Shown piece after piece: positions 52,683-61,971 of a stretch of DNA of 64,000 nt. This DNA comes from Pseudoduganella guangdongensis. GTDB taxonomy: Bacteria > Pseudomonadota > Gammaproteobacteria > Burkholderiales > Burkholderiaceae_D. Under the pieces are notes generated by a model. The model saw nothing but the letters and a program-made list of their open reading frames with translations. It was not told the DNA's origin and did no database searches. The stretch is from NCBI RefSeq assembly GCF_009857475.1, contig NZ_WWCJ01000018.1, positions 1 through 64,000 on the forward strand. The letters are read 5' to 3'. Position 1 is the first letter of the stretch. Each line of letters starts with the position of its first letter. Made by a program: the position numbers and the translations under genes.

Positions 52683-53981
52683 ATGGTGCCCCACCTCGCT
52701 ACGGCCCTGACCGGACCGTTACTCGATCTTGAAGAAAAGATCATTGCCGCAACCCCAGCCATTGAGCGGTGGTTCCGCCTGGAGTGGCAGGAACATACGC
52801 CGCCGTTCTATGCCTCGGTCGATCTGCGCAATGCCGGCTATAAGCTGGCGCCGGTGGATACCAACCTGTTCCCGGGCGGTTTCCATTTCCTGGCCAATGA
52901 AATGGCCCCCCTGTCGGTACAGGCGGCGATGGCCGCCATCGATAAGTATTGCCCGGATGCGCGCAACCTGCTGCTGATTCCGGAAATCAAGCCACGCCAT
53001 CCGACTTACTTCCAGAACGTGTCGAAGCTGATGCAGATCTTCCGCCAGACGGGGTTGCATGTGCGCCTGGGCTCGCTGGACCCGGAAGTGACCCAGCCAA
53101 CGCCGCTGGCGCTGCCGGACGGCAATATGCTGGTGGTGGAGCCGCTGCTGCGTTCGCCGAACGGGCGGCGCCTGGGGCTGAAGGATTTTGATCCTTGCAC
53201 GATCTTGCTGAACAACGATTTGTCGGCGGGTATCCCGGAAATTTTGACCAACCTTCACGAGCAGAGCCTGCTGCCGCCGCTGCATGCGGGCTGGGCGCTG
53301 CGCCGCAAGTCGAACCATTTCAATGCTTATGACGAGGTGGCGAAGAAGTTCGGCAAGCTGATCGGGGTCGATCCGTGGATGGTGAATCCTTTCCATGCCA
53401 AGTGCGGCGGGGTGGACCTGGCAACCGGGGAGGGGCAGGATTGCCTGGCGTCTTCGGTGGATGCCGTGCTGGCCAAGATCCGTAAGAAGTATAAGGAGTA
53501 CGGGATCAAGGAGAAGCCGTTTGTCATCATCAAGCCGGATGCTGGCACGTATGGCAAGGGCATCATCACGATCCGCGATGCGGCCCAGTTGAAGGAGCTG
53601 TCGGACGAACAGCGGGCGCGCATGACCGTGATTAAGGACGGCCAGGCGGTGACCGACCTGAATATCCAGGAGGGTGTGCCGACCTTTGAGAGCATCAAGG
53701 AGGCGTTCGCGGAGCCGGTGGTGTATATGATCGACCGCTATGTGGTCGGCGGCTTCTATCGTGTGCATGGCGAGAAGGGGGCGGACCAGAATCTGAACGC
53801 GCCGGGCTCGCAGTTTGTGCCGCTGGCCTTTGCGCAGCAGCATGCGGTGCCGGATGTGAAGGCGAAGCCGGGGACTGCGGCGCCGAACCGGTTCTATGTC
53901 TATGGCGTTGTGGCGCGGCTGGCTCTTTTGGCGGCTTCGCTGGAGATGGAACGCACGGATCCGGATCCGGAGGTCTATTAA
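52683..53981 (+). CDS. gshA: Glutamate-cysteine ligase, proteobacterial type
   Basis: 432 residues. Matches the beta/gammaproteobacterial GshA family that is unlike E. coli GshA: LLLIPEIKPRHPTYFQNV, EVTQPTPLALPDGNMLVVEPLLR, KPFVIIKPDAGTYGKGII (ATP-binding loop) and YMIDRYVVGGFYRVHGEKG. Joins glutamate and cysteine in the first step of glutathione synthesis. Separated from gshB by the palindromic repeat at 53980-54046. Confidence 0.9.
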   Translation: MVPHLATALTGPLLDLEEKIIAATPAIERWFRLEWQEHTPPFYASVDLRNAGYKLAPVDTNLFPGGFHFLANEMAPLSVQAAMAAIDKYCPDARNLLLIPEIKPRHPTYFQNVSKLMQIFRQTGLHVRLGSLDPEVTQPTPLALPDGNMLVVEPLLRSPNGRRLGLKDFDPCTILLNNDLSAGIPEILTNLHEQSLLPPLHAGWALRRKSNHFNAYDEVAKKFGKLIGVDPWMVNPFHAKCGGVDLATGEGQDCLASSVDAVLAKIRKKYKEYGIKEKPFVIIKPDAGTYGKGIITIRDAAQLKELSDEQRARMTVIKDGQAVTDLNIQEGVPTFESIKEAFAEPVVYMIDRYVVGGFYRVHGEKGADQNLNAPGSQFVPLAFAQQHAVPDVKAKPGTAAPNRFYVYGVVARLALLAASLEMERTDPDPEVY

Positions 53982-54046
53982 ACCCGGTAAACCAGGGTCA
54001 GACCCAAGGGGCAGGCCCTCGGGTCTGACCCAGACTTTCCGGGTTT
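53980..54046. repeat. Dispersed palindromic repeat, copy 2
   Basis: AAACCCGGTAAACC (53980-53993) then GGGTCAGACCC (53995-54005), and on the other arm GGGTCTGACCC (54021-54031) and CCGGGTTT (54039-54046). The whole forms a long hairpin. Its first 14 bases are the inverted copy of the end of the repeat at 159-198. It lies between gshA and gshB. Confidence 0.75.
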
Positions 54047-54082
54047 AGGCTAGAATCAGTTGTTACATTTTTGGACTAATCC

Positions 54083-55033
54083 ATGAAAATCGCTTTCCTC
54101 GCCGACCCTTTGTCCAGCTTTAAGATCTACAAGGACTCGACTTTCGCCATGATGGCGGAGGCGGCGCGGCGGGGGCATGAGGTGTATGCCTTCCAGCAGC
54201 GCCACATGGCGCTCAAAGATGGCAAGGTCACGGCCTACGTTTCCCGCATCGAGCTGACCGGCGACGCCGACGAGTGGTACAAGGCCGCGCCGTCGGAAGA
54301 CACCAGCCTGGCCGCCTTCGACGCGGTGATCCAGCGCAAGGACCCGCCGTTCGACATGGAGTATGTCTACGGCACCTACCTGCTGCAACTGGCGGAAAAG
54401 CAGGGCGCGAAGGTCTTCAACAAGCCTTCCGCCATCCGCGACCACAATGAAAAGCTGTCCATCGCGCAGTTTTCGCAGTTCACCGCGCCGACCCTGGTCA
54501 CCAGCGACGAAACCCGCCTGCGCGATTTCCAGGCCGAACACGGCGACGTGATCCTGAAGCCGCTGGACGGCATGGGCGGCGCCGGCATCTTCCGCATCAA
54601 GGCCGATGGCCTGAACCTGGGCTCCGTGATCGAGACCCTGACCCAGCTTGGCGCCCGCACCATCATGGCGCAGCGCTACATCCCGGACATCGTCAAGGGC
54701 GACAAGCGCATCCTGCTGATCGACGGCAAACCGGTGCCTTTCTGCCTGGCGCGCATCCCACAGGCCGGTGAAGTGCGCGGCAACCTGGCCGCCGGCGGTA
54801 CCGGCGTGGCGCAGCCGCTGTCGCAGCGCGACCGCGAAATCGCCGAGGCGCTGGGCCCGGAATTGGCGTCGCGCGGCCTGTTGCTGGTAGGATTAGATGT
54901 GATCGGCGATTACCTGACCGAGGTAAACGTCACCAGCCCGACCTGCTTCCAGGAGATCACGCAGCAGACAGGCTTCCAGGTTGCGTCCATGTTCATCGAC
55001 GCGGTGGAAGCGCGGGCCGGCAAGCAAGGATAA
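54083..55033 (+). CDS. gshB: Glutathione synthetase
   Basis: 316 residues, ATP-grasp enzyme: KIAFLADPLSSFKIYKDSTFAMMAEA at the N-terminus, VILKPLDGMGGAGIF (ATP-binding), RTIMAQRYIPDIVKGDKRILLIDG and the ending DYLTEVNVTSPTCFQEI. Adds glycine to gamma-glutamylcysteine. First of four coupled genes ending with PTS enzyme I. Confidence 0.95.
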   Translation: MKIAFLADPLSSFKIYKDSTFAMMAEAARRGHEVYAFQQRHMALKDGKVTAYVSRIELTGDADEWYKAAPSEDTSLAAFDAVIQRKDPPFDMEYVYGTYLLQLAEKQGAKVFNKPSAIRDHNEKLSIAQFSQFTAPTLVTSDETRLRDFQAEHGDVILKPLDGMGGAGIFRIKADGLNLGSVIETLTQLGARTIMAQRYIPDIVKGDKRILLIDGKPVPFCLARIPQAGEVRGNLAAGGTGVAQPLSQRDREIAEALGPELASRGLLLVGLDVIGDYLTEVNVTSPTCFQEITQQTGFQVASMFIDAVEARAGKQG

Positions 55034-55035
55034 AC

Positions 55036-55437
55036 ATGGTAGGGATTTTATTGATGACGCATGCGCCGCTGGGCCAGGCTTTCCTGGCAGCCGCAGCGCA
55101 CGTGTTCCGGGCCCCGGTCGAGCGTTTGGAGGCGATCGACGTGGTGGCGGACCAGGACCTGAACGAGGTGCAGCAGCTGGCGCGCGAGGCGATCAAGCGG
55201 CTGGATAGCGGCGAAGGCGTCCTGGTCATGACCGATATCAAAGGCGGTACGCCCGCCAATTGTTGTAACAAGCTGGCCGATGCGGGCCGGGTCGAGGTGG
55301 TCGCCGGCATCAGCCTGCCGATGCTGCTGCGTGCCATCACCTACCGCACCGACACGCTGGACGTCGTAGTGGAAATGGCCCTGGCGGGCGCGCAGAACGG
55401 CGCGGTCAAGGTCGACAATCGTATCCGAGTCAACTAA
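55036..55437 (+). CDS. PTS EIIA component, mannose type
   Basis: 133 residues. Fold and active site of mannose-family EIIA: VGILLMTHAPLGQAFL with the phosphorylated His in THAPLG, and MTDIKGGTPANCC. No EIIB/EIIC is nearby, so in Burkholderiales this protein probably has a regulatory rather than transport role. Starts 2 bp after gshB. Confidence 0.88.
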   Translation: MVGILLMTHAPLGQAFLAAAAHVFRAPVERLEAIDVVADQDLNEVQQLAREAIKRLDSGEGVLVMTDIKGGTPANCCNKLADAGRVEVVAGISLPMLLRAITYRTDTLDVVVEMALAGAQNGAVKVDNRIRVN

Positions 55438-55450
55438 ACAAAACTAAAAC

Positions 55451-55720
55451 ATGATTCAGCAAGAACTTGAAATTATCAACAAGCTCGGATTGCATGCACG
55501 TGCTTCTGCCAAATTCACCCAACTGGCCGCCAAGTTCCAGAGCGATGTCTGGCTGTCGCGCAACGGCCGCCGCATCAACGCCAAGTCCATCATGGGCGTG
55601 ATGATGCTGGCGGCGGGCAAGGGCGCCAAGGTCCTGCTGGAGGCGGACGGCTCCGATGAACAGGATTGCATCAACGCCTTGACCGCGCTCGTCAACGACA
55701 AGTTCGGCGAAGGCGAGTAA
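55451..55720 (+). CDS. ptsH: Phosphocarrier protein HPr
   Basis: 89 residues. His15 in KLGLHARAS is the phosphorylation site and the Ser46 region AKSIMGVMMLAA is present. Passes phosphate from enzyme I to EIIA. Start 13 bp after the EIIA stop. Confidence 0.94.
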   Translation: MIQQELEIINKLGLHARASAKFTQLAAKFQSDVWLSRNGRRINAKSIMGVMMLAAGKGAKVLLEADGSDEQDCINALTALVNDKFGEGE

Positions 55721-57490
55721 ATGCGGGACGGCAGCCCGATGGCATCGTTCTCCCTCCACGGCATTCCTGTTTCGCGCGGCATCGCAATCGGCCGCGCGCA
55801 TATCCTTACGCCGGCGGCGCTCGATGTAAAACATTACCTGGTGGCCGAGGAGCACCTGGAGGCGGAGGTGCGGCGCCTGCAGGACGCGCTGGCGGCCGTG
55901 CACCGCGAGCTGCAGACCCTGTGGAATGAGCTGCCGAAGGACGCCCCGACCGAGTTGGGCGCCTTCATCGACGTGCATGCGCTGATCCTGTCGGACCCCA
56001 TGATCTCCGAGGCGCCGCTGGATATCATCCGCAGCCGCCATTACAACGCCGAGTGGGCCTTGCTGACCCAGATCGACGAGCTGTCGGCGCAGTTCGACGA
56101 AATCGAAGACGCCTACCTGCGCGAGCGCAAGGCCGATATCCAGCAGGTCGCCGAGCGCGTGCTGAAGGTCTTGATGGGCAGCGAGCAGCTGATGCCGAAA
56201 CAGGGCGAGCTGGAAGGCGATGAATTCCTGGCGCAGATGATTGTGGTGGCGCACGATATTTCGCCGGCGGACATGCTGAAGTTCCGCGACCGCTCCTTCA
56301 TCGGCTTCGTGACCGATGTGGGTGGGCAGAACTCGCATACCGCCATCGTGGCGCGTTCGCTCGACATCCCGGCGGCGGTCGGCATGTCGCAGGCGTCCAC
56401 CCTGATCCAGCAGGACGACTGGGTCATCATCGACGGCGATGCCGGCGTGGTCATCGTCACGCCGAGCGCGCAGGTGCTGGAACAGTACCGCGAGCGCCAG
56501 ATGGTGGCGCTGCGCGCCCGTAAAAAGCTGGGCAAGCTGAAGAAAACGCCGGCCATCACCAAGGACGGCACGGCCATCGCGCTGATGGCCAATATCGAGC
56601 TGCCGGACGATTGCGAGCACGCCATGGAGTCGGGCGCCAACGGCGTTGGCCTGTTCCGTTCCGAATTCCTGTTCATGGGCCGCGGCGCGGCCAGCATGCC
56701 GAGCGAGGACGAGCAGTACGAGCAGTACCGCCGCGCCGTCGCCGCCATGAAGGGCCGGCCGGTCACCATCCGCACGCTGGACATCGGCGCCGACAAGCCG
56801 CTGGACCAGATGGAGCACACCGCGCTGAACCCGGCGCTGGGCCTGCGCGCGATCCGCTATTGCCTGGCCGAGCCGCAGATTTTCCTGACCCAGTTGCGCG
56901 CCATCCTGCGCGCCTCGATGCACGGCAAGGTGCGCATCCTGATCCCGATGATGGCGCACGCCTTCGAGATCGACCAGTCGCTGGCCATGATCAAGCGCGC
57001 CAAGGCGCAGTTGGACGACCGCGGCGAGAAGTACGACCCGGATGTGAAGGTCGGCGCCATGATCGAGATTCCGGCCGCCGCGCTGGCGCTGCCGATGTTC
57101 GTCAAGAAGATGGACTTCCTCTCCATCGGCACCAATGACCTGATCCAGTACACGCTGGCGATCGACCGCGTCGATTACGAAGTGGCGCACCTGTACAACC
57201 CGCTGCACCCGGCCATCCTGCAACTGATCTCGATGACCATCGCCGCCGGCCACAAAGCCGGCATCGAGGTGGCGGTATGCGGCGAGATGGCGGGCGACAC
57301 CAAGCTGACCCGCCTGCTGCTGGGCATGGGCTTGCGCGAATTCTCGATGCACCCGTCGCAGCTGCTGGCGGTCAAGCAGGAAATCCTGAACAGCGACCTG
57401 GACTCGATCGCGCCGCAAATGCGCAAGATCATGCGGGCCATGGACCCGGACGCGATCGCCGACGCGGTCATGGCACTGCAAGTCCTGTAA
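55721..57490 (+). CDS. ptsI: PTS enzyme I
   Basis: 589 residues. Active-site His in GGQNSHTAIVARS, PEP-binding TIRTLDIGADKPL, and EFFSIGTNDLIQYT-like DFLSIGTNDLIQYTLAIDR. Autophosphorylates from PEP and charges HPr. ATG follows the ptsH stop directly; a later ATG at 55739 is also possible. The PTS here lacks sugar permeases. Confidence 0.94.
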   Translation: MRDGSPMASFSLHGIPVSRGIAIGRAHILTPAALDVKHYLVAEEHLEAEVRRLQDALAAVHRELQTLWNELPKDAPTELGAFIDVHALILSDPMISEAPLDIIRSRHYNAEWALLTQIDELSAQFDEIEDAYLRERKADIQQVAERVLKVLMGSEQLMPKQGELEGDEFLAQMIVVAHDISPADMLKFRDRSFIGFVTDVGGQNSHTAIVARSLDIPAAVGMSQASTLIQQDDWVIIDGDAGVVIVTPSAQVLEQYRERQMVALRARKKLGKLKKTPAITKDGTAIALMANIELPDDCEHAMESGANGVGLFRSEFLFMGRGAASMPSEDEQYEQYRRAVAAMKGRPVTIRTLDIGADKPLDQMEHTALNPALGLRAIRYCLAEPQIFLTQLRAILRASMHGKVRILIPMMAHAFEIDQSLAMIKRAKAQLDDRGEKYDPDVKVGAMIEIPAAALALPMFVKKMDFLSIGTNDLIQYTLAIDRVDYEVAHLYNPLHPAILQLISMTIAAGHKAGIEVAVCGEMAGDTKLTRLLLGMGLREFSMHPSQLLAVKQEILNSDLDSIAPQMRKIMRAMDPDAIADAVMALQVL

Positions 57491-57511
57491 TTTCTCATTC
57501 AATTTATTCAC

Positions 57512-58669
57512 ATGCCTTCAATTGGAATCGTCTCGCCGCAGACCATGCATTTTGCGGAACCCCTTCAGCTACAGAGCGGAGCGTCCCTGCGCGACTACAT
57601 GCTGATGTACGAGACCTATGGCACGCTGAATGAGGACAAGTCGAATGCGGTGCTGGTGTGCCATGCGCTGAACGCCTCGCACCACGTGGCGGGCTACTAC
57701 GCCGACAATCCGAAGAACGTGGGCTGGTGGGACAATATGGTGGGCCCGGGCAAGCCGCTCGATACCGACAAGTTCTTCGTTATCGGGATCAACAACCTGG
57801 GCTCCTGCTTCGGCTCCACCGGGCCAATGCACATCAATCCGGAAACCGGCAAGCAGTACGGCGCCGCCTTCCCGGTGGTGACGGTGGAGGACTGGGTGGC
57901 GGCGCAGGCGCGCCTGGCCGACCAGCTGGGCATCCAGCAGTTCGCGGCCGTCATGGGCGGCTCGCTGGGCGGCATGCAGGCGCTGGCCTGGTCCATCATG
58001 TATCCGGATCGCCTGCGCCACTGCCTGGTGATCGCCTCCACGCCCAAGCTGTCGGCGCAAAACATCGCCTTCAACGACGTCGCGCGCACGGCCATCCTGA
58101 CCGACCCTGATTACCATGGCGGTGATTTCTACGAGCACAGCGCGGTGCCGAAAAACGGCCTGAAAGTGGCGCGCATGATCGGCCACATCACCTACCTGTC
58201 GGACGACGACATGGCGGAGAAGTTCGGCCGCAAGCTGCGCGATATCGCCTCCAGCGGCGGCGACTACAAGTTCGGCTTCGGCATCGATTTCGAAATCGAG
58301 TCCTACCTGCGCTATCAGGGCGACAAGTTCGCGGAGTACTTCGACGCCAACACCTACCTGCTGATCACCAAGGCGCTGGACTATTTCGATCCGGCGCGCA
58401 AGTTCGACGGCGACCTGACCAAAACGCTGGCCGCTACCCGCGCCAAGTTCTTCCTGGCTTCCTTCACCACCGACTGGCGCTTCTCGCCGGAGCGCAGCCG
58501 CGAGATCGTGCAGGCGCTGCTGGCCAACCGCCGCGAAGTGACCTATGCCGAGATCGACGCTCCGCACGGCCACGACGCCTTCCTGCTGGAAGACGCGCGC
58601 TACATGAACATGGTGCGCGCCTACTACGAGCAAGTGTGGAAAGAAACGAACAAGGAACAAGCAGCATGA
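57512..58669 (+). CDS. metX: Homoserine O-acyltransferase
   Basis: 385 residues, alpha/beta hydrolase: nucleophile Ser in VMGGSLGGMQALAW, and the His/Asp region DAPHGHDAFLLE near the end. Activates homoserine in methionine synthesis. No SAM riboswitch is seen in the 21 bp upstream. Overlaps metW by 4 bp. Confidence 0.93.
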   Translation: MPSIGIVSPQTMHFAEPLQLQSGASLRDYMLMYETYGTLNEDKSNAVLVCHALNASHHVAGYYADNPKNVGWWDNMVGPGKPLDTDKFFVIGINNLGSCFGSTGPMHINPETGKQYGAAFPVVTVEDWVAAQARLADQLGIQQFAAVMGGSLGGMQALAWSIMYPDRLRHCLVIASTPKLSAQNIAFNDVARTAILTDPDYHGGDFYEHSAVPKNGLKVARMIGHITYLSDDDMAEKFGRKLRDIASSGGDYKFGFGIDFEIESYLRYQGDKFAEYFDANTYLLITKALDYFDPARKFDGDLTKTLAATRAKFFLASFTTDWRFSPERSREIVQALLANRREVTYAEIDAPHGHDAFLLEDARYMNMVRAYYEQVWKETNKEQAA

Positions 58670-59274
58670 ACTTTGCAGAACTGAGCAGCGCCCGTCCCGA
58701 CCTGGCCTTCATCGCGCACTGGGTGCGCGAAGGCGCCCACGTGCTCGACGTGGGCTGCGGCGACGGCGTGATGATGGATTACCTGCAAAGCGACAAGCGC
58801 TGCACCGGCTACGGCCTGGAGCTGGCCGACCCGCAGGTGCTGGCGTCGACCCAGCGCGGCGTGCGCGTGATCCAGCAGGACTTTGAAAACGGCCTGGGCA
58901 TCTTCGGCGACAATTCCTTCGATACGGTGCTGTGCCTGTCCTCGTTGCAGATGATGAAACATGTGGAGGACCGCCTGCGCGACATCGTGCGCGTGGGGCG
59001 CGAGGCGATCGTGTCCTTCCCCAACTTTGCCTACTGGCCGCACCGCGTGGCGCTGCTCAAGGGCCGCATGCCGGTGTCCAAGTCGCTGCCGTACCAATGG
59101 TACGATACCCCCAACGTGCGCTGCGCTACTATTAAGGACTTCCAGGAGCTGGCGGAAGAAGTCGGGCTGGAAGTGATCGAGTGCGTGGCGCTGGCGGAAG
59201 GCAAAACTGTCTCCTTCCTGCCCAACTTGCGCGGCGACCTGGCCGTGTTCCGTCTGCGGAAGAAAACATCATGA
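58666..59274 (+). CDS. metW: MetW methyltransferase-like protein
   Basis: 202 residues from ATG 58666. SAM-binding motif HVLDVGCGDGVMMDYL. MetW is paired with MetX in many Proteobacteria and is required for its full activity. Its stop overlaps the next start (ATGA). Confidence 0.93.
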   Translation: MNFAELSSARPDLAFIAHWVREGAHVLDVGCGDGVMMDYLQSDKRCTGYGLELADPQVLASTQRGVRVIQQDFENGLGIFGDNSFDTVLCLSSLQMMKHVEDRLRDIVRVGREAIVSFPNFAYWPHRVALLKGRMPVSKSLPYQWYDTPNVRCATIKDFQELAEEVGLEVIECVALAEGKTVSFLPNLRGDLAVFRLRKKTS

Positions 59275-60164
59275 AAATCAAACATACTATTCTTGCATTG
59301 TCGCTGGCGCTGGCCGCCGGTGCCGCGGCCGCCCAACAGCCGGCGCCCATGAACCCGAATGCCGACGGCATCCCCGTCAGCAAGCTGTCGCGCCTGCGCG
59401 TTTTCGCCGATGAGCAGCAAATGGACCAGCAGTCCAAGCTGCAGTACACCCAGCTGCTGCAGGAAGCCAAGCAGAAGGAAGCCCTGGTGCCGGACAGCGA
59501 TCCGCAGGTCAAGCGCCTGCGTGCCATTGCCGCGCGCATCGTGCCCTTTGCCCAGCGCTGGAACCCGGCAGCCGCCAATTGGGACTGGCAGGTCAACCTG
59601 CTCAATTCCGACCAGGTGAACGCCTTCTGCATGCCGGGCGGTCGCATCGCCTTTTTCTCCGGCATCCTCACTAAATTGAACCTGAGCGACGACGAAGTGG
59701 CGATGGTGATGGGCCACGAAATCGCCCACGCCCTGCGCGAGCACGCCCGCAAACGCGCCGTGCAATCGACCGCCGTGTCGATCGCCAGCAAGCTTGGCGG
59801 CGCAGCCTTGTCGCAATACCTGGGCGTGGACCCGCGCTTGATCGATGCCGGCGCCAATGTGGCCGGCCAGCTGACCGTGATGAAATTCTCGCGCGGCGAC
59901 GAAACTGAATCCGACCTGGTTGGCATCGACCTGGCGGCGCGCGCCGGCTTCGACCCGCGCGCCGGCGTGGCGCTGTGGCAGAAGATGGGCGCCGTCAACG
60001 CGCAGCAGCCGATGGAATTCCTGTCGACCCACCCGAGTGGCAACTCGCGCATCCAGGATATGCAGAAGCAAATGCCGCTGGTGCTGCCGGTCTATGCCCG
60101 CGCGCGCGGCCTGAACGTGAACAAGCTGCCGCCTTACCAGGCCACCCCGCTGCCCAAGTCCTGA
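59271..60164 (+). CDS. M48 family zinc metalloprotease
   Basis: 297 residues from ATG 59271. Signal peptide (LALSLALAAGAAAAQ), then VMGHEIAHALREHARKR with the HExxH site and ESDLVGIDLAARAGFDPRAG with the third zinc ligand, as in periplasmic BepA/LoiP-like proteases. Probably involved in outer-membrane protein quality control. Co-transcribed with metXW. Confidence 0.87.
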   Translation: MKIKHTILALSLALAAGAAAAQQPAPMNPNADGIPVSKLSRLRVFADEQQMDQQSKLQYTQLLQEAKQKEALVPDSDPQVKRLRAIAARIVPFAQRWNPAAANWDWQVNLLNSDQVNAFCMPGGRIAFFSGILTKLNLSDDEVAMVMGHEIAHALREHARKRAVQSTAVSIASKLGGAALSQYLGVDPRLIDAGANVAGQLTVMKFSRGDETESDLVGIDLAARAGFDPRAGVALWQKMGAVNAQQPMEFLSTHPSGNSRIQDMQKQMPLVLPVYARARGLNVNKLPPYQATPLPKS

Positions 60165-60165
60165 T

Positions 60166-61074
60166 ATGGCGCGTCCGCAGCAGGCCCCGAGCGCGCCGCC
60201 CTTGCCGATGCGCGACGGCGTCACGCCCAGCTACCTGTGGCTGCCGGAGGGCGACTGGCCGGACATGATCAGCTTCATGTCCGCCAATTATCCCGCCGTG
60301 ACGGAAGCGCAATGGCGCGAACGCATGGCGCGCGGCGACGTGGTGGATGGCAAGGGCGTGCCGGTGCAGCCCGGTTCACGCTACGTGCGCGGCGCCCGCA
60401 TCTGGTATTACCGCGAGCTGGCACACGAAACCCCGATCCCGTTTCAAGAAGAAGTGCTGCACCAGGACGAGCATATCGTGGTGGTGGACAAGCCGCATTT
60501 CCTGCCCACCATCCCGTCCGGCCGCTTCGTGAAGGAGACGCTGCTGGTGCGCGTGCGGCAAAAGCTCGGTATCGAGGACCTGGTGCCGATCCACCGCCTG
60601 GACCGCGAGACGGCCGGCCTGGTGATCTTCTCCTGCAATGCCGCCAGCCGCGGCGACTACCAGTCGCTGTTCCAGAAACGCCTGGTGCAGAAAGAGTACG
60701 AGGCGCTGGCCGGCCCGCTGCCGGGGCGCGAGTTCCCCTTCGTCTACCGCAGCCGCATGGTGGAGGGCGACAAGTTCTTCACCATGAAGGAAGCGCCGGG
60801 CGAACCCAATTCCGAAACCATGATCGACGTGATCGAACAGCGCGGCGAGCACATGCTGTATCGGCTATGGCCGCACACCGGCCGCCAACACCAGCTACGC
60901 GTGCACCTGTCGTCGCTCGGCATTCCGATCGTGAACGATGTCTTCTACCCGGTCGCCCTGCCGTGCAAGCAGGATGACGTCTCCGCCCCCCTCAAGCTGC
61001 TGGCCAAAGCCATCGGCTTCCCCGATCCCCTGAGCGGGGAGTGGCGCCATTTCGAGAGTCGTCGGAGCTTATAG
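60166..61074 (+). CDS. RluA family pseudouridine synthase
   Basis: 302 residues. Catalytic Asp in HRLDRETAGLVIFS, plus PLPGREFPFVYRSRM and HTGRQHQLRVHLSSLGIPIVND of the RluA family. Converts uridine to pseudouridine in rRNA or tRNA; the exact target cannot be told. Last gene of the plus-strand run; convergent with the next gene and overlapping it by 6 bp. Confidence 0.87.
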   Translation: MARPQQAPSAPPLPMRDGVTPSYLWLPEGDWPDMISFMSANYPAVTEAQWRERMARGDVVDGKGVPVQPGSRYVRGARIWYYRELAHETPIPFQEEVLHQDEHIVVVDKPHFLPTIPSGRFVKETLLVRVRQKLGIEDLVPIHRLDRETAGLVIFSCNAASRGDYQSLFQKRLVQKEYEALAGPLPGREFPFVYRSRMVEGDKFFTMKEAPGEPNSETMIDVIEQRGEHMLYRLWPHTGRQHQLRVHLSSLGIPIVNDVFYPVALPCKQDDVSAPLKLLAKAIGFPDPLSGEWRHFESRRSL

Positions 61075-61710
61075 GGCGAACTGCACGTCCTGGATTGACG
61101 CGTCCAGCATCGCGTCGCCGTCGAACTCGGTGTACAGGGTCAGGTATCGCGCATAGTCTTTCAGGTACCAGGTGCGCATCTTCGTGTCACGCGCCGGCGC
61201 CGCGCAGGCAAACTCCGTAGCGTGGCCGGTCAGGGACAGGTGCAGGGTGCGCGCCTCGACCGTTGATTGGGGATGGCATATCAGGTCGAACTCCGTACCA
61301 TCGGACTGCCGGTGGCGCAGGATATAAGCCGCGTTATCCGAATAGGGGGCGCCGGCGGTGAAGCGCACCTCAGTGACATTGGTTGACTGGGGCCAGCCAC
61401 TGCGCTGGAACCGGCTGTTCCAGTAAGTCAGTGACGCCAGTCCATGCAGTTCTACTCCGCCTTCGGATAGTTCGTCTGTTTCGGCATCGCCGGGCACGAT
61501 ATGGATCATCAACTCCAGTCCATGTCCCAGCTTGTTGTACATCATGACGGATACGCCTTGGCCTTTGTGCTTTAACGACAGCGACTTGATCTCGGCTTTG
61601 GGAACTGGACGTAATGCAGCGATTTCGATGGCAGCTTTGAAACGTGGGTCTGACAAGGTAGGTTGCGGCGGCATGGCAGCCGTGGTGGCGGCCAGGAACA
61701 GTGTAAGCAT
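61069..61710 (-). CDS. Hypothetical exported protein
   Basis: 213 residues from ATG 61710, chosen because it gives a short hydrophobic export signal (MLTLFLAATTAAM); the frame is open to 61812. The mature part is beta-rich with no motif I recognise. One Cys near the C-terminus (FACAAPA). Alone and convergent with the pseudouridine synthase gene. Confidence 0.6.
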   Translation of the reverse strand: MLTLFLAATTAAMPPQPTLSDPRFKAAIEIAALRPVPKAEIKSLSLKHKGQGVSVMMYNKLGHGLELMIHIVPGDAETDELSEGGVELHGLASLTYWNSRFQRSGWPQSTNVTEVRFTAGAPYSDNAAYILRHRQSDGTEFDLICHPQSTVEARTLHLSLTGHATEFACAAPARDTKMRTWYLKDYARYLTLYTEFDGDAMLDASIQDVQFAL

Positions 61711-61971
61711 GGGGAATTGATTAGGAATGAAGGGGTTACAGGGCGCTGCCTGCATCCCGAACGCATAACGCGAGGTCGTCAGCAGGAGCAGGGCATTGTC
61801 CGGCATCTGCATGCGCCGTCGTCATGCCGTGGGCCTGGCTACCAAAGCTGCGTGTGCGGCTTTCTGGATGACTGCCGGGTGCGCTGAGGAGGAGGGTGGC
61901 AGGGAGAGCTTTCATGCCGCGATTCTAGTCGCTGGCCGGCGTGCAGAAACTCTCCAATGCTCACTGGCGCC

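Noticed and set aside
57491..57511. SAM riboswitch before metX
   Set aside because: Only 21 bp separate ptsI and metX, too short for one.
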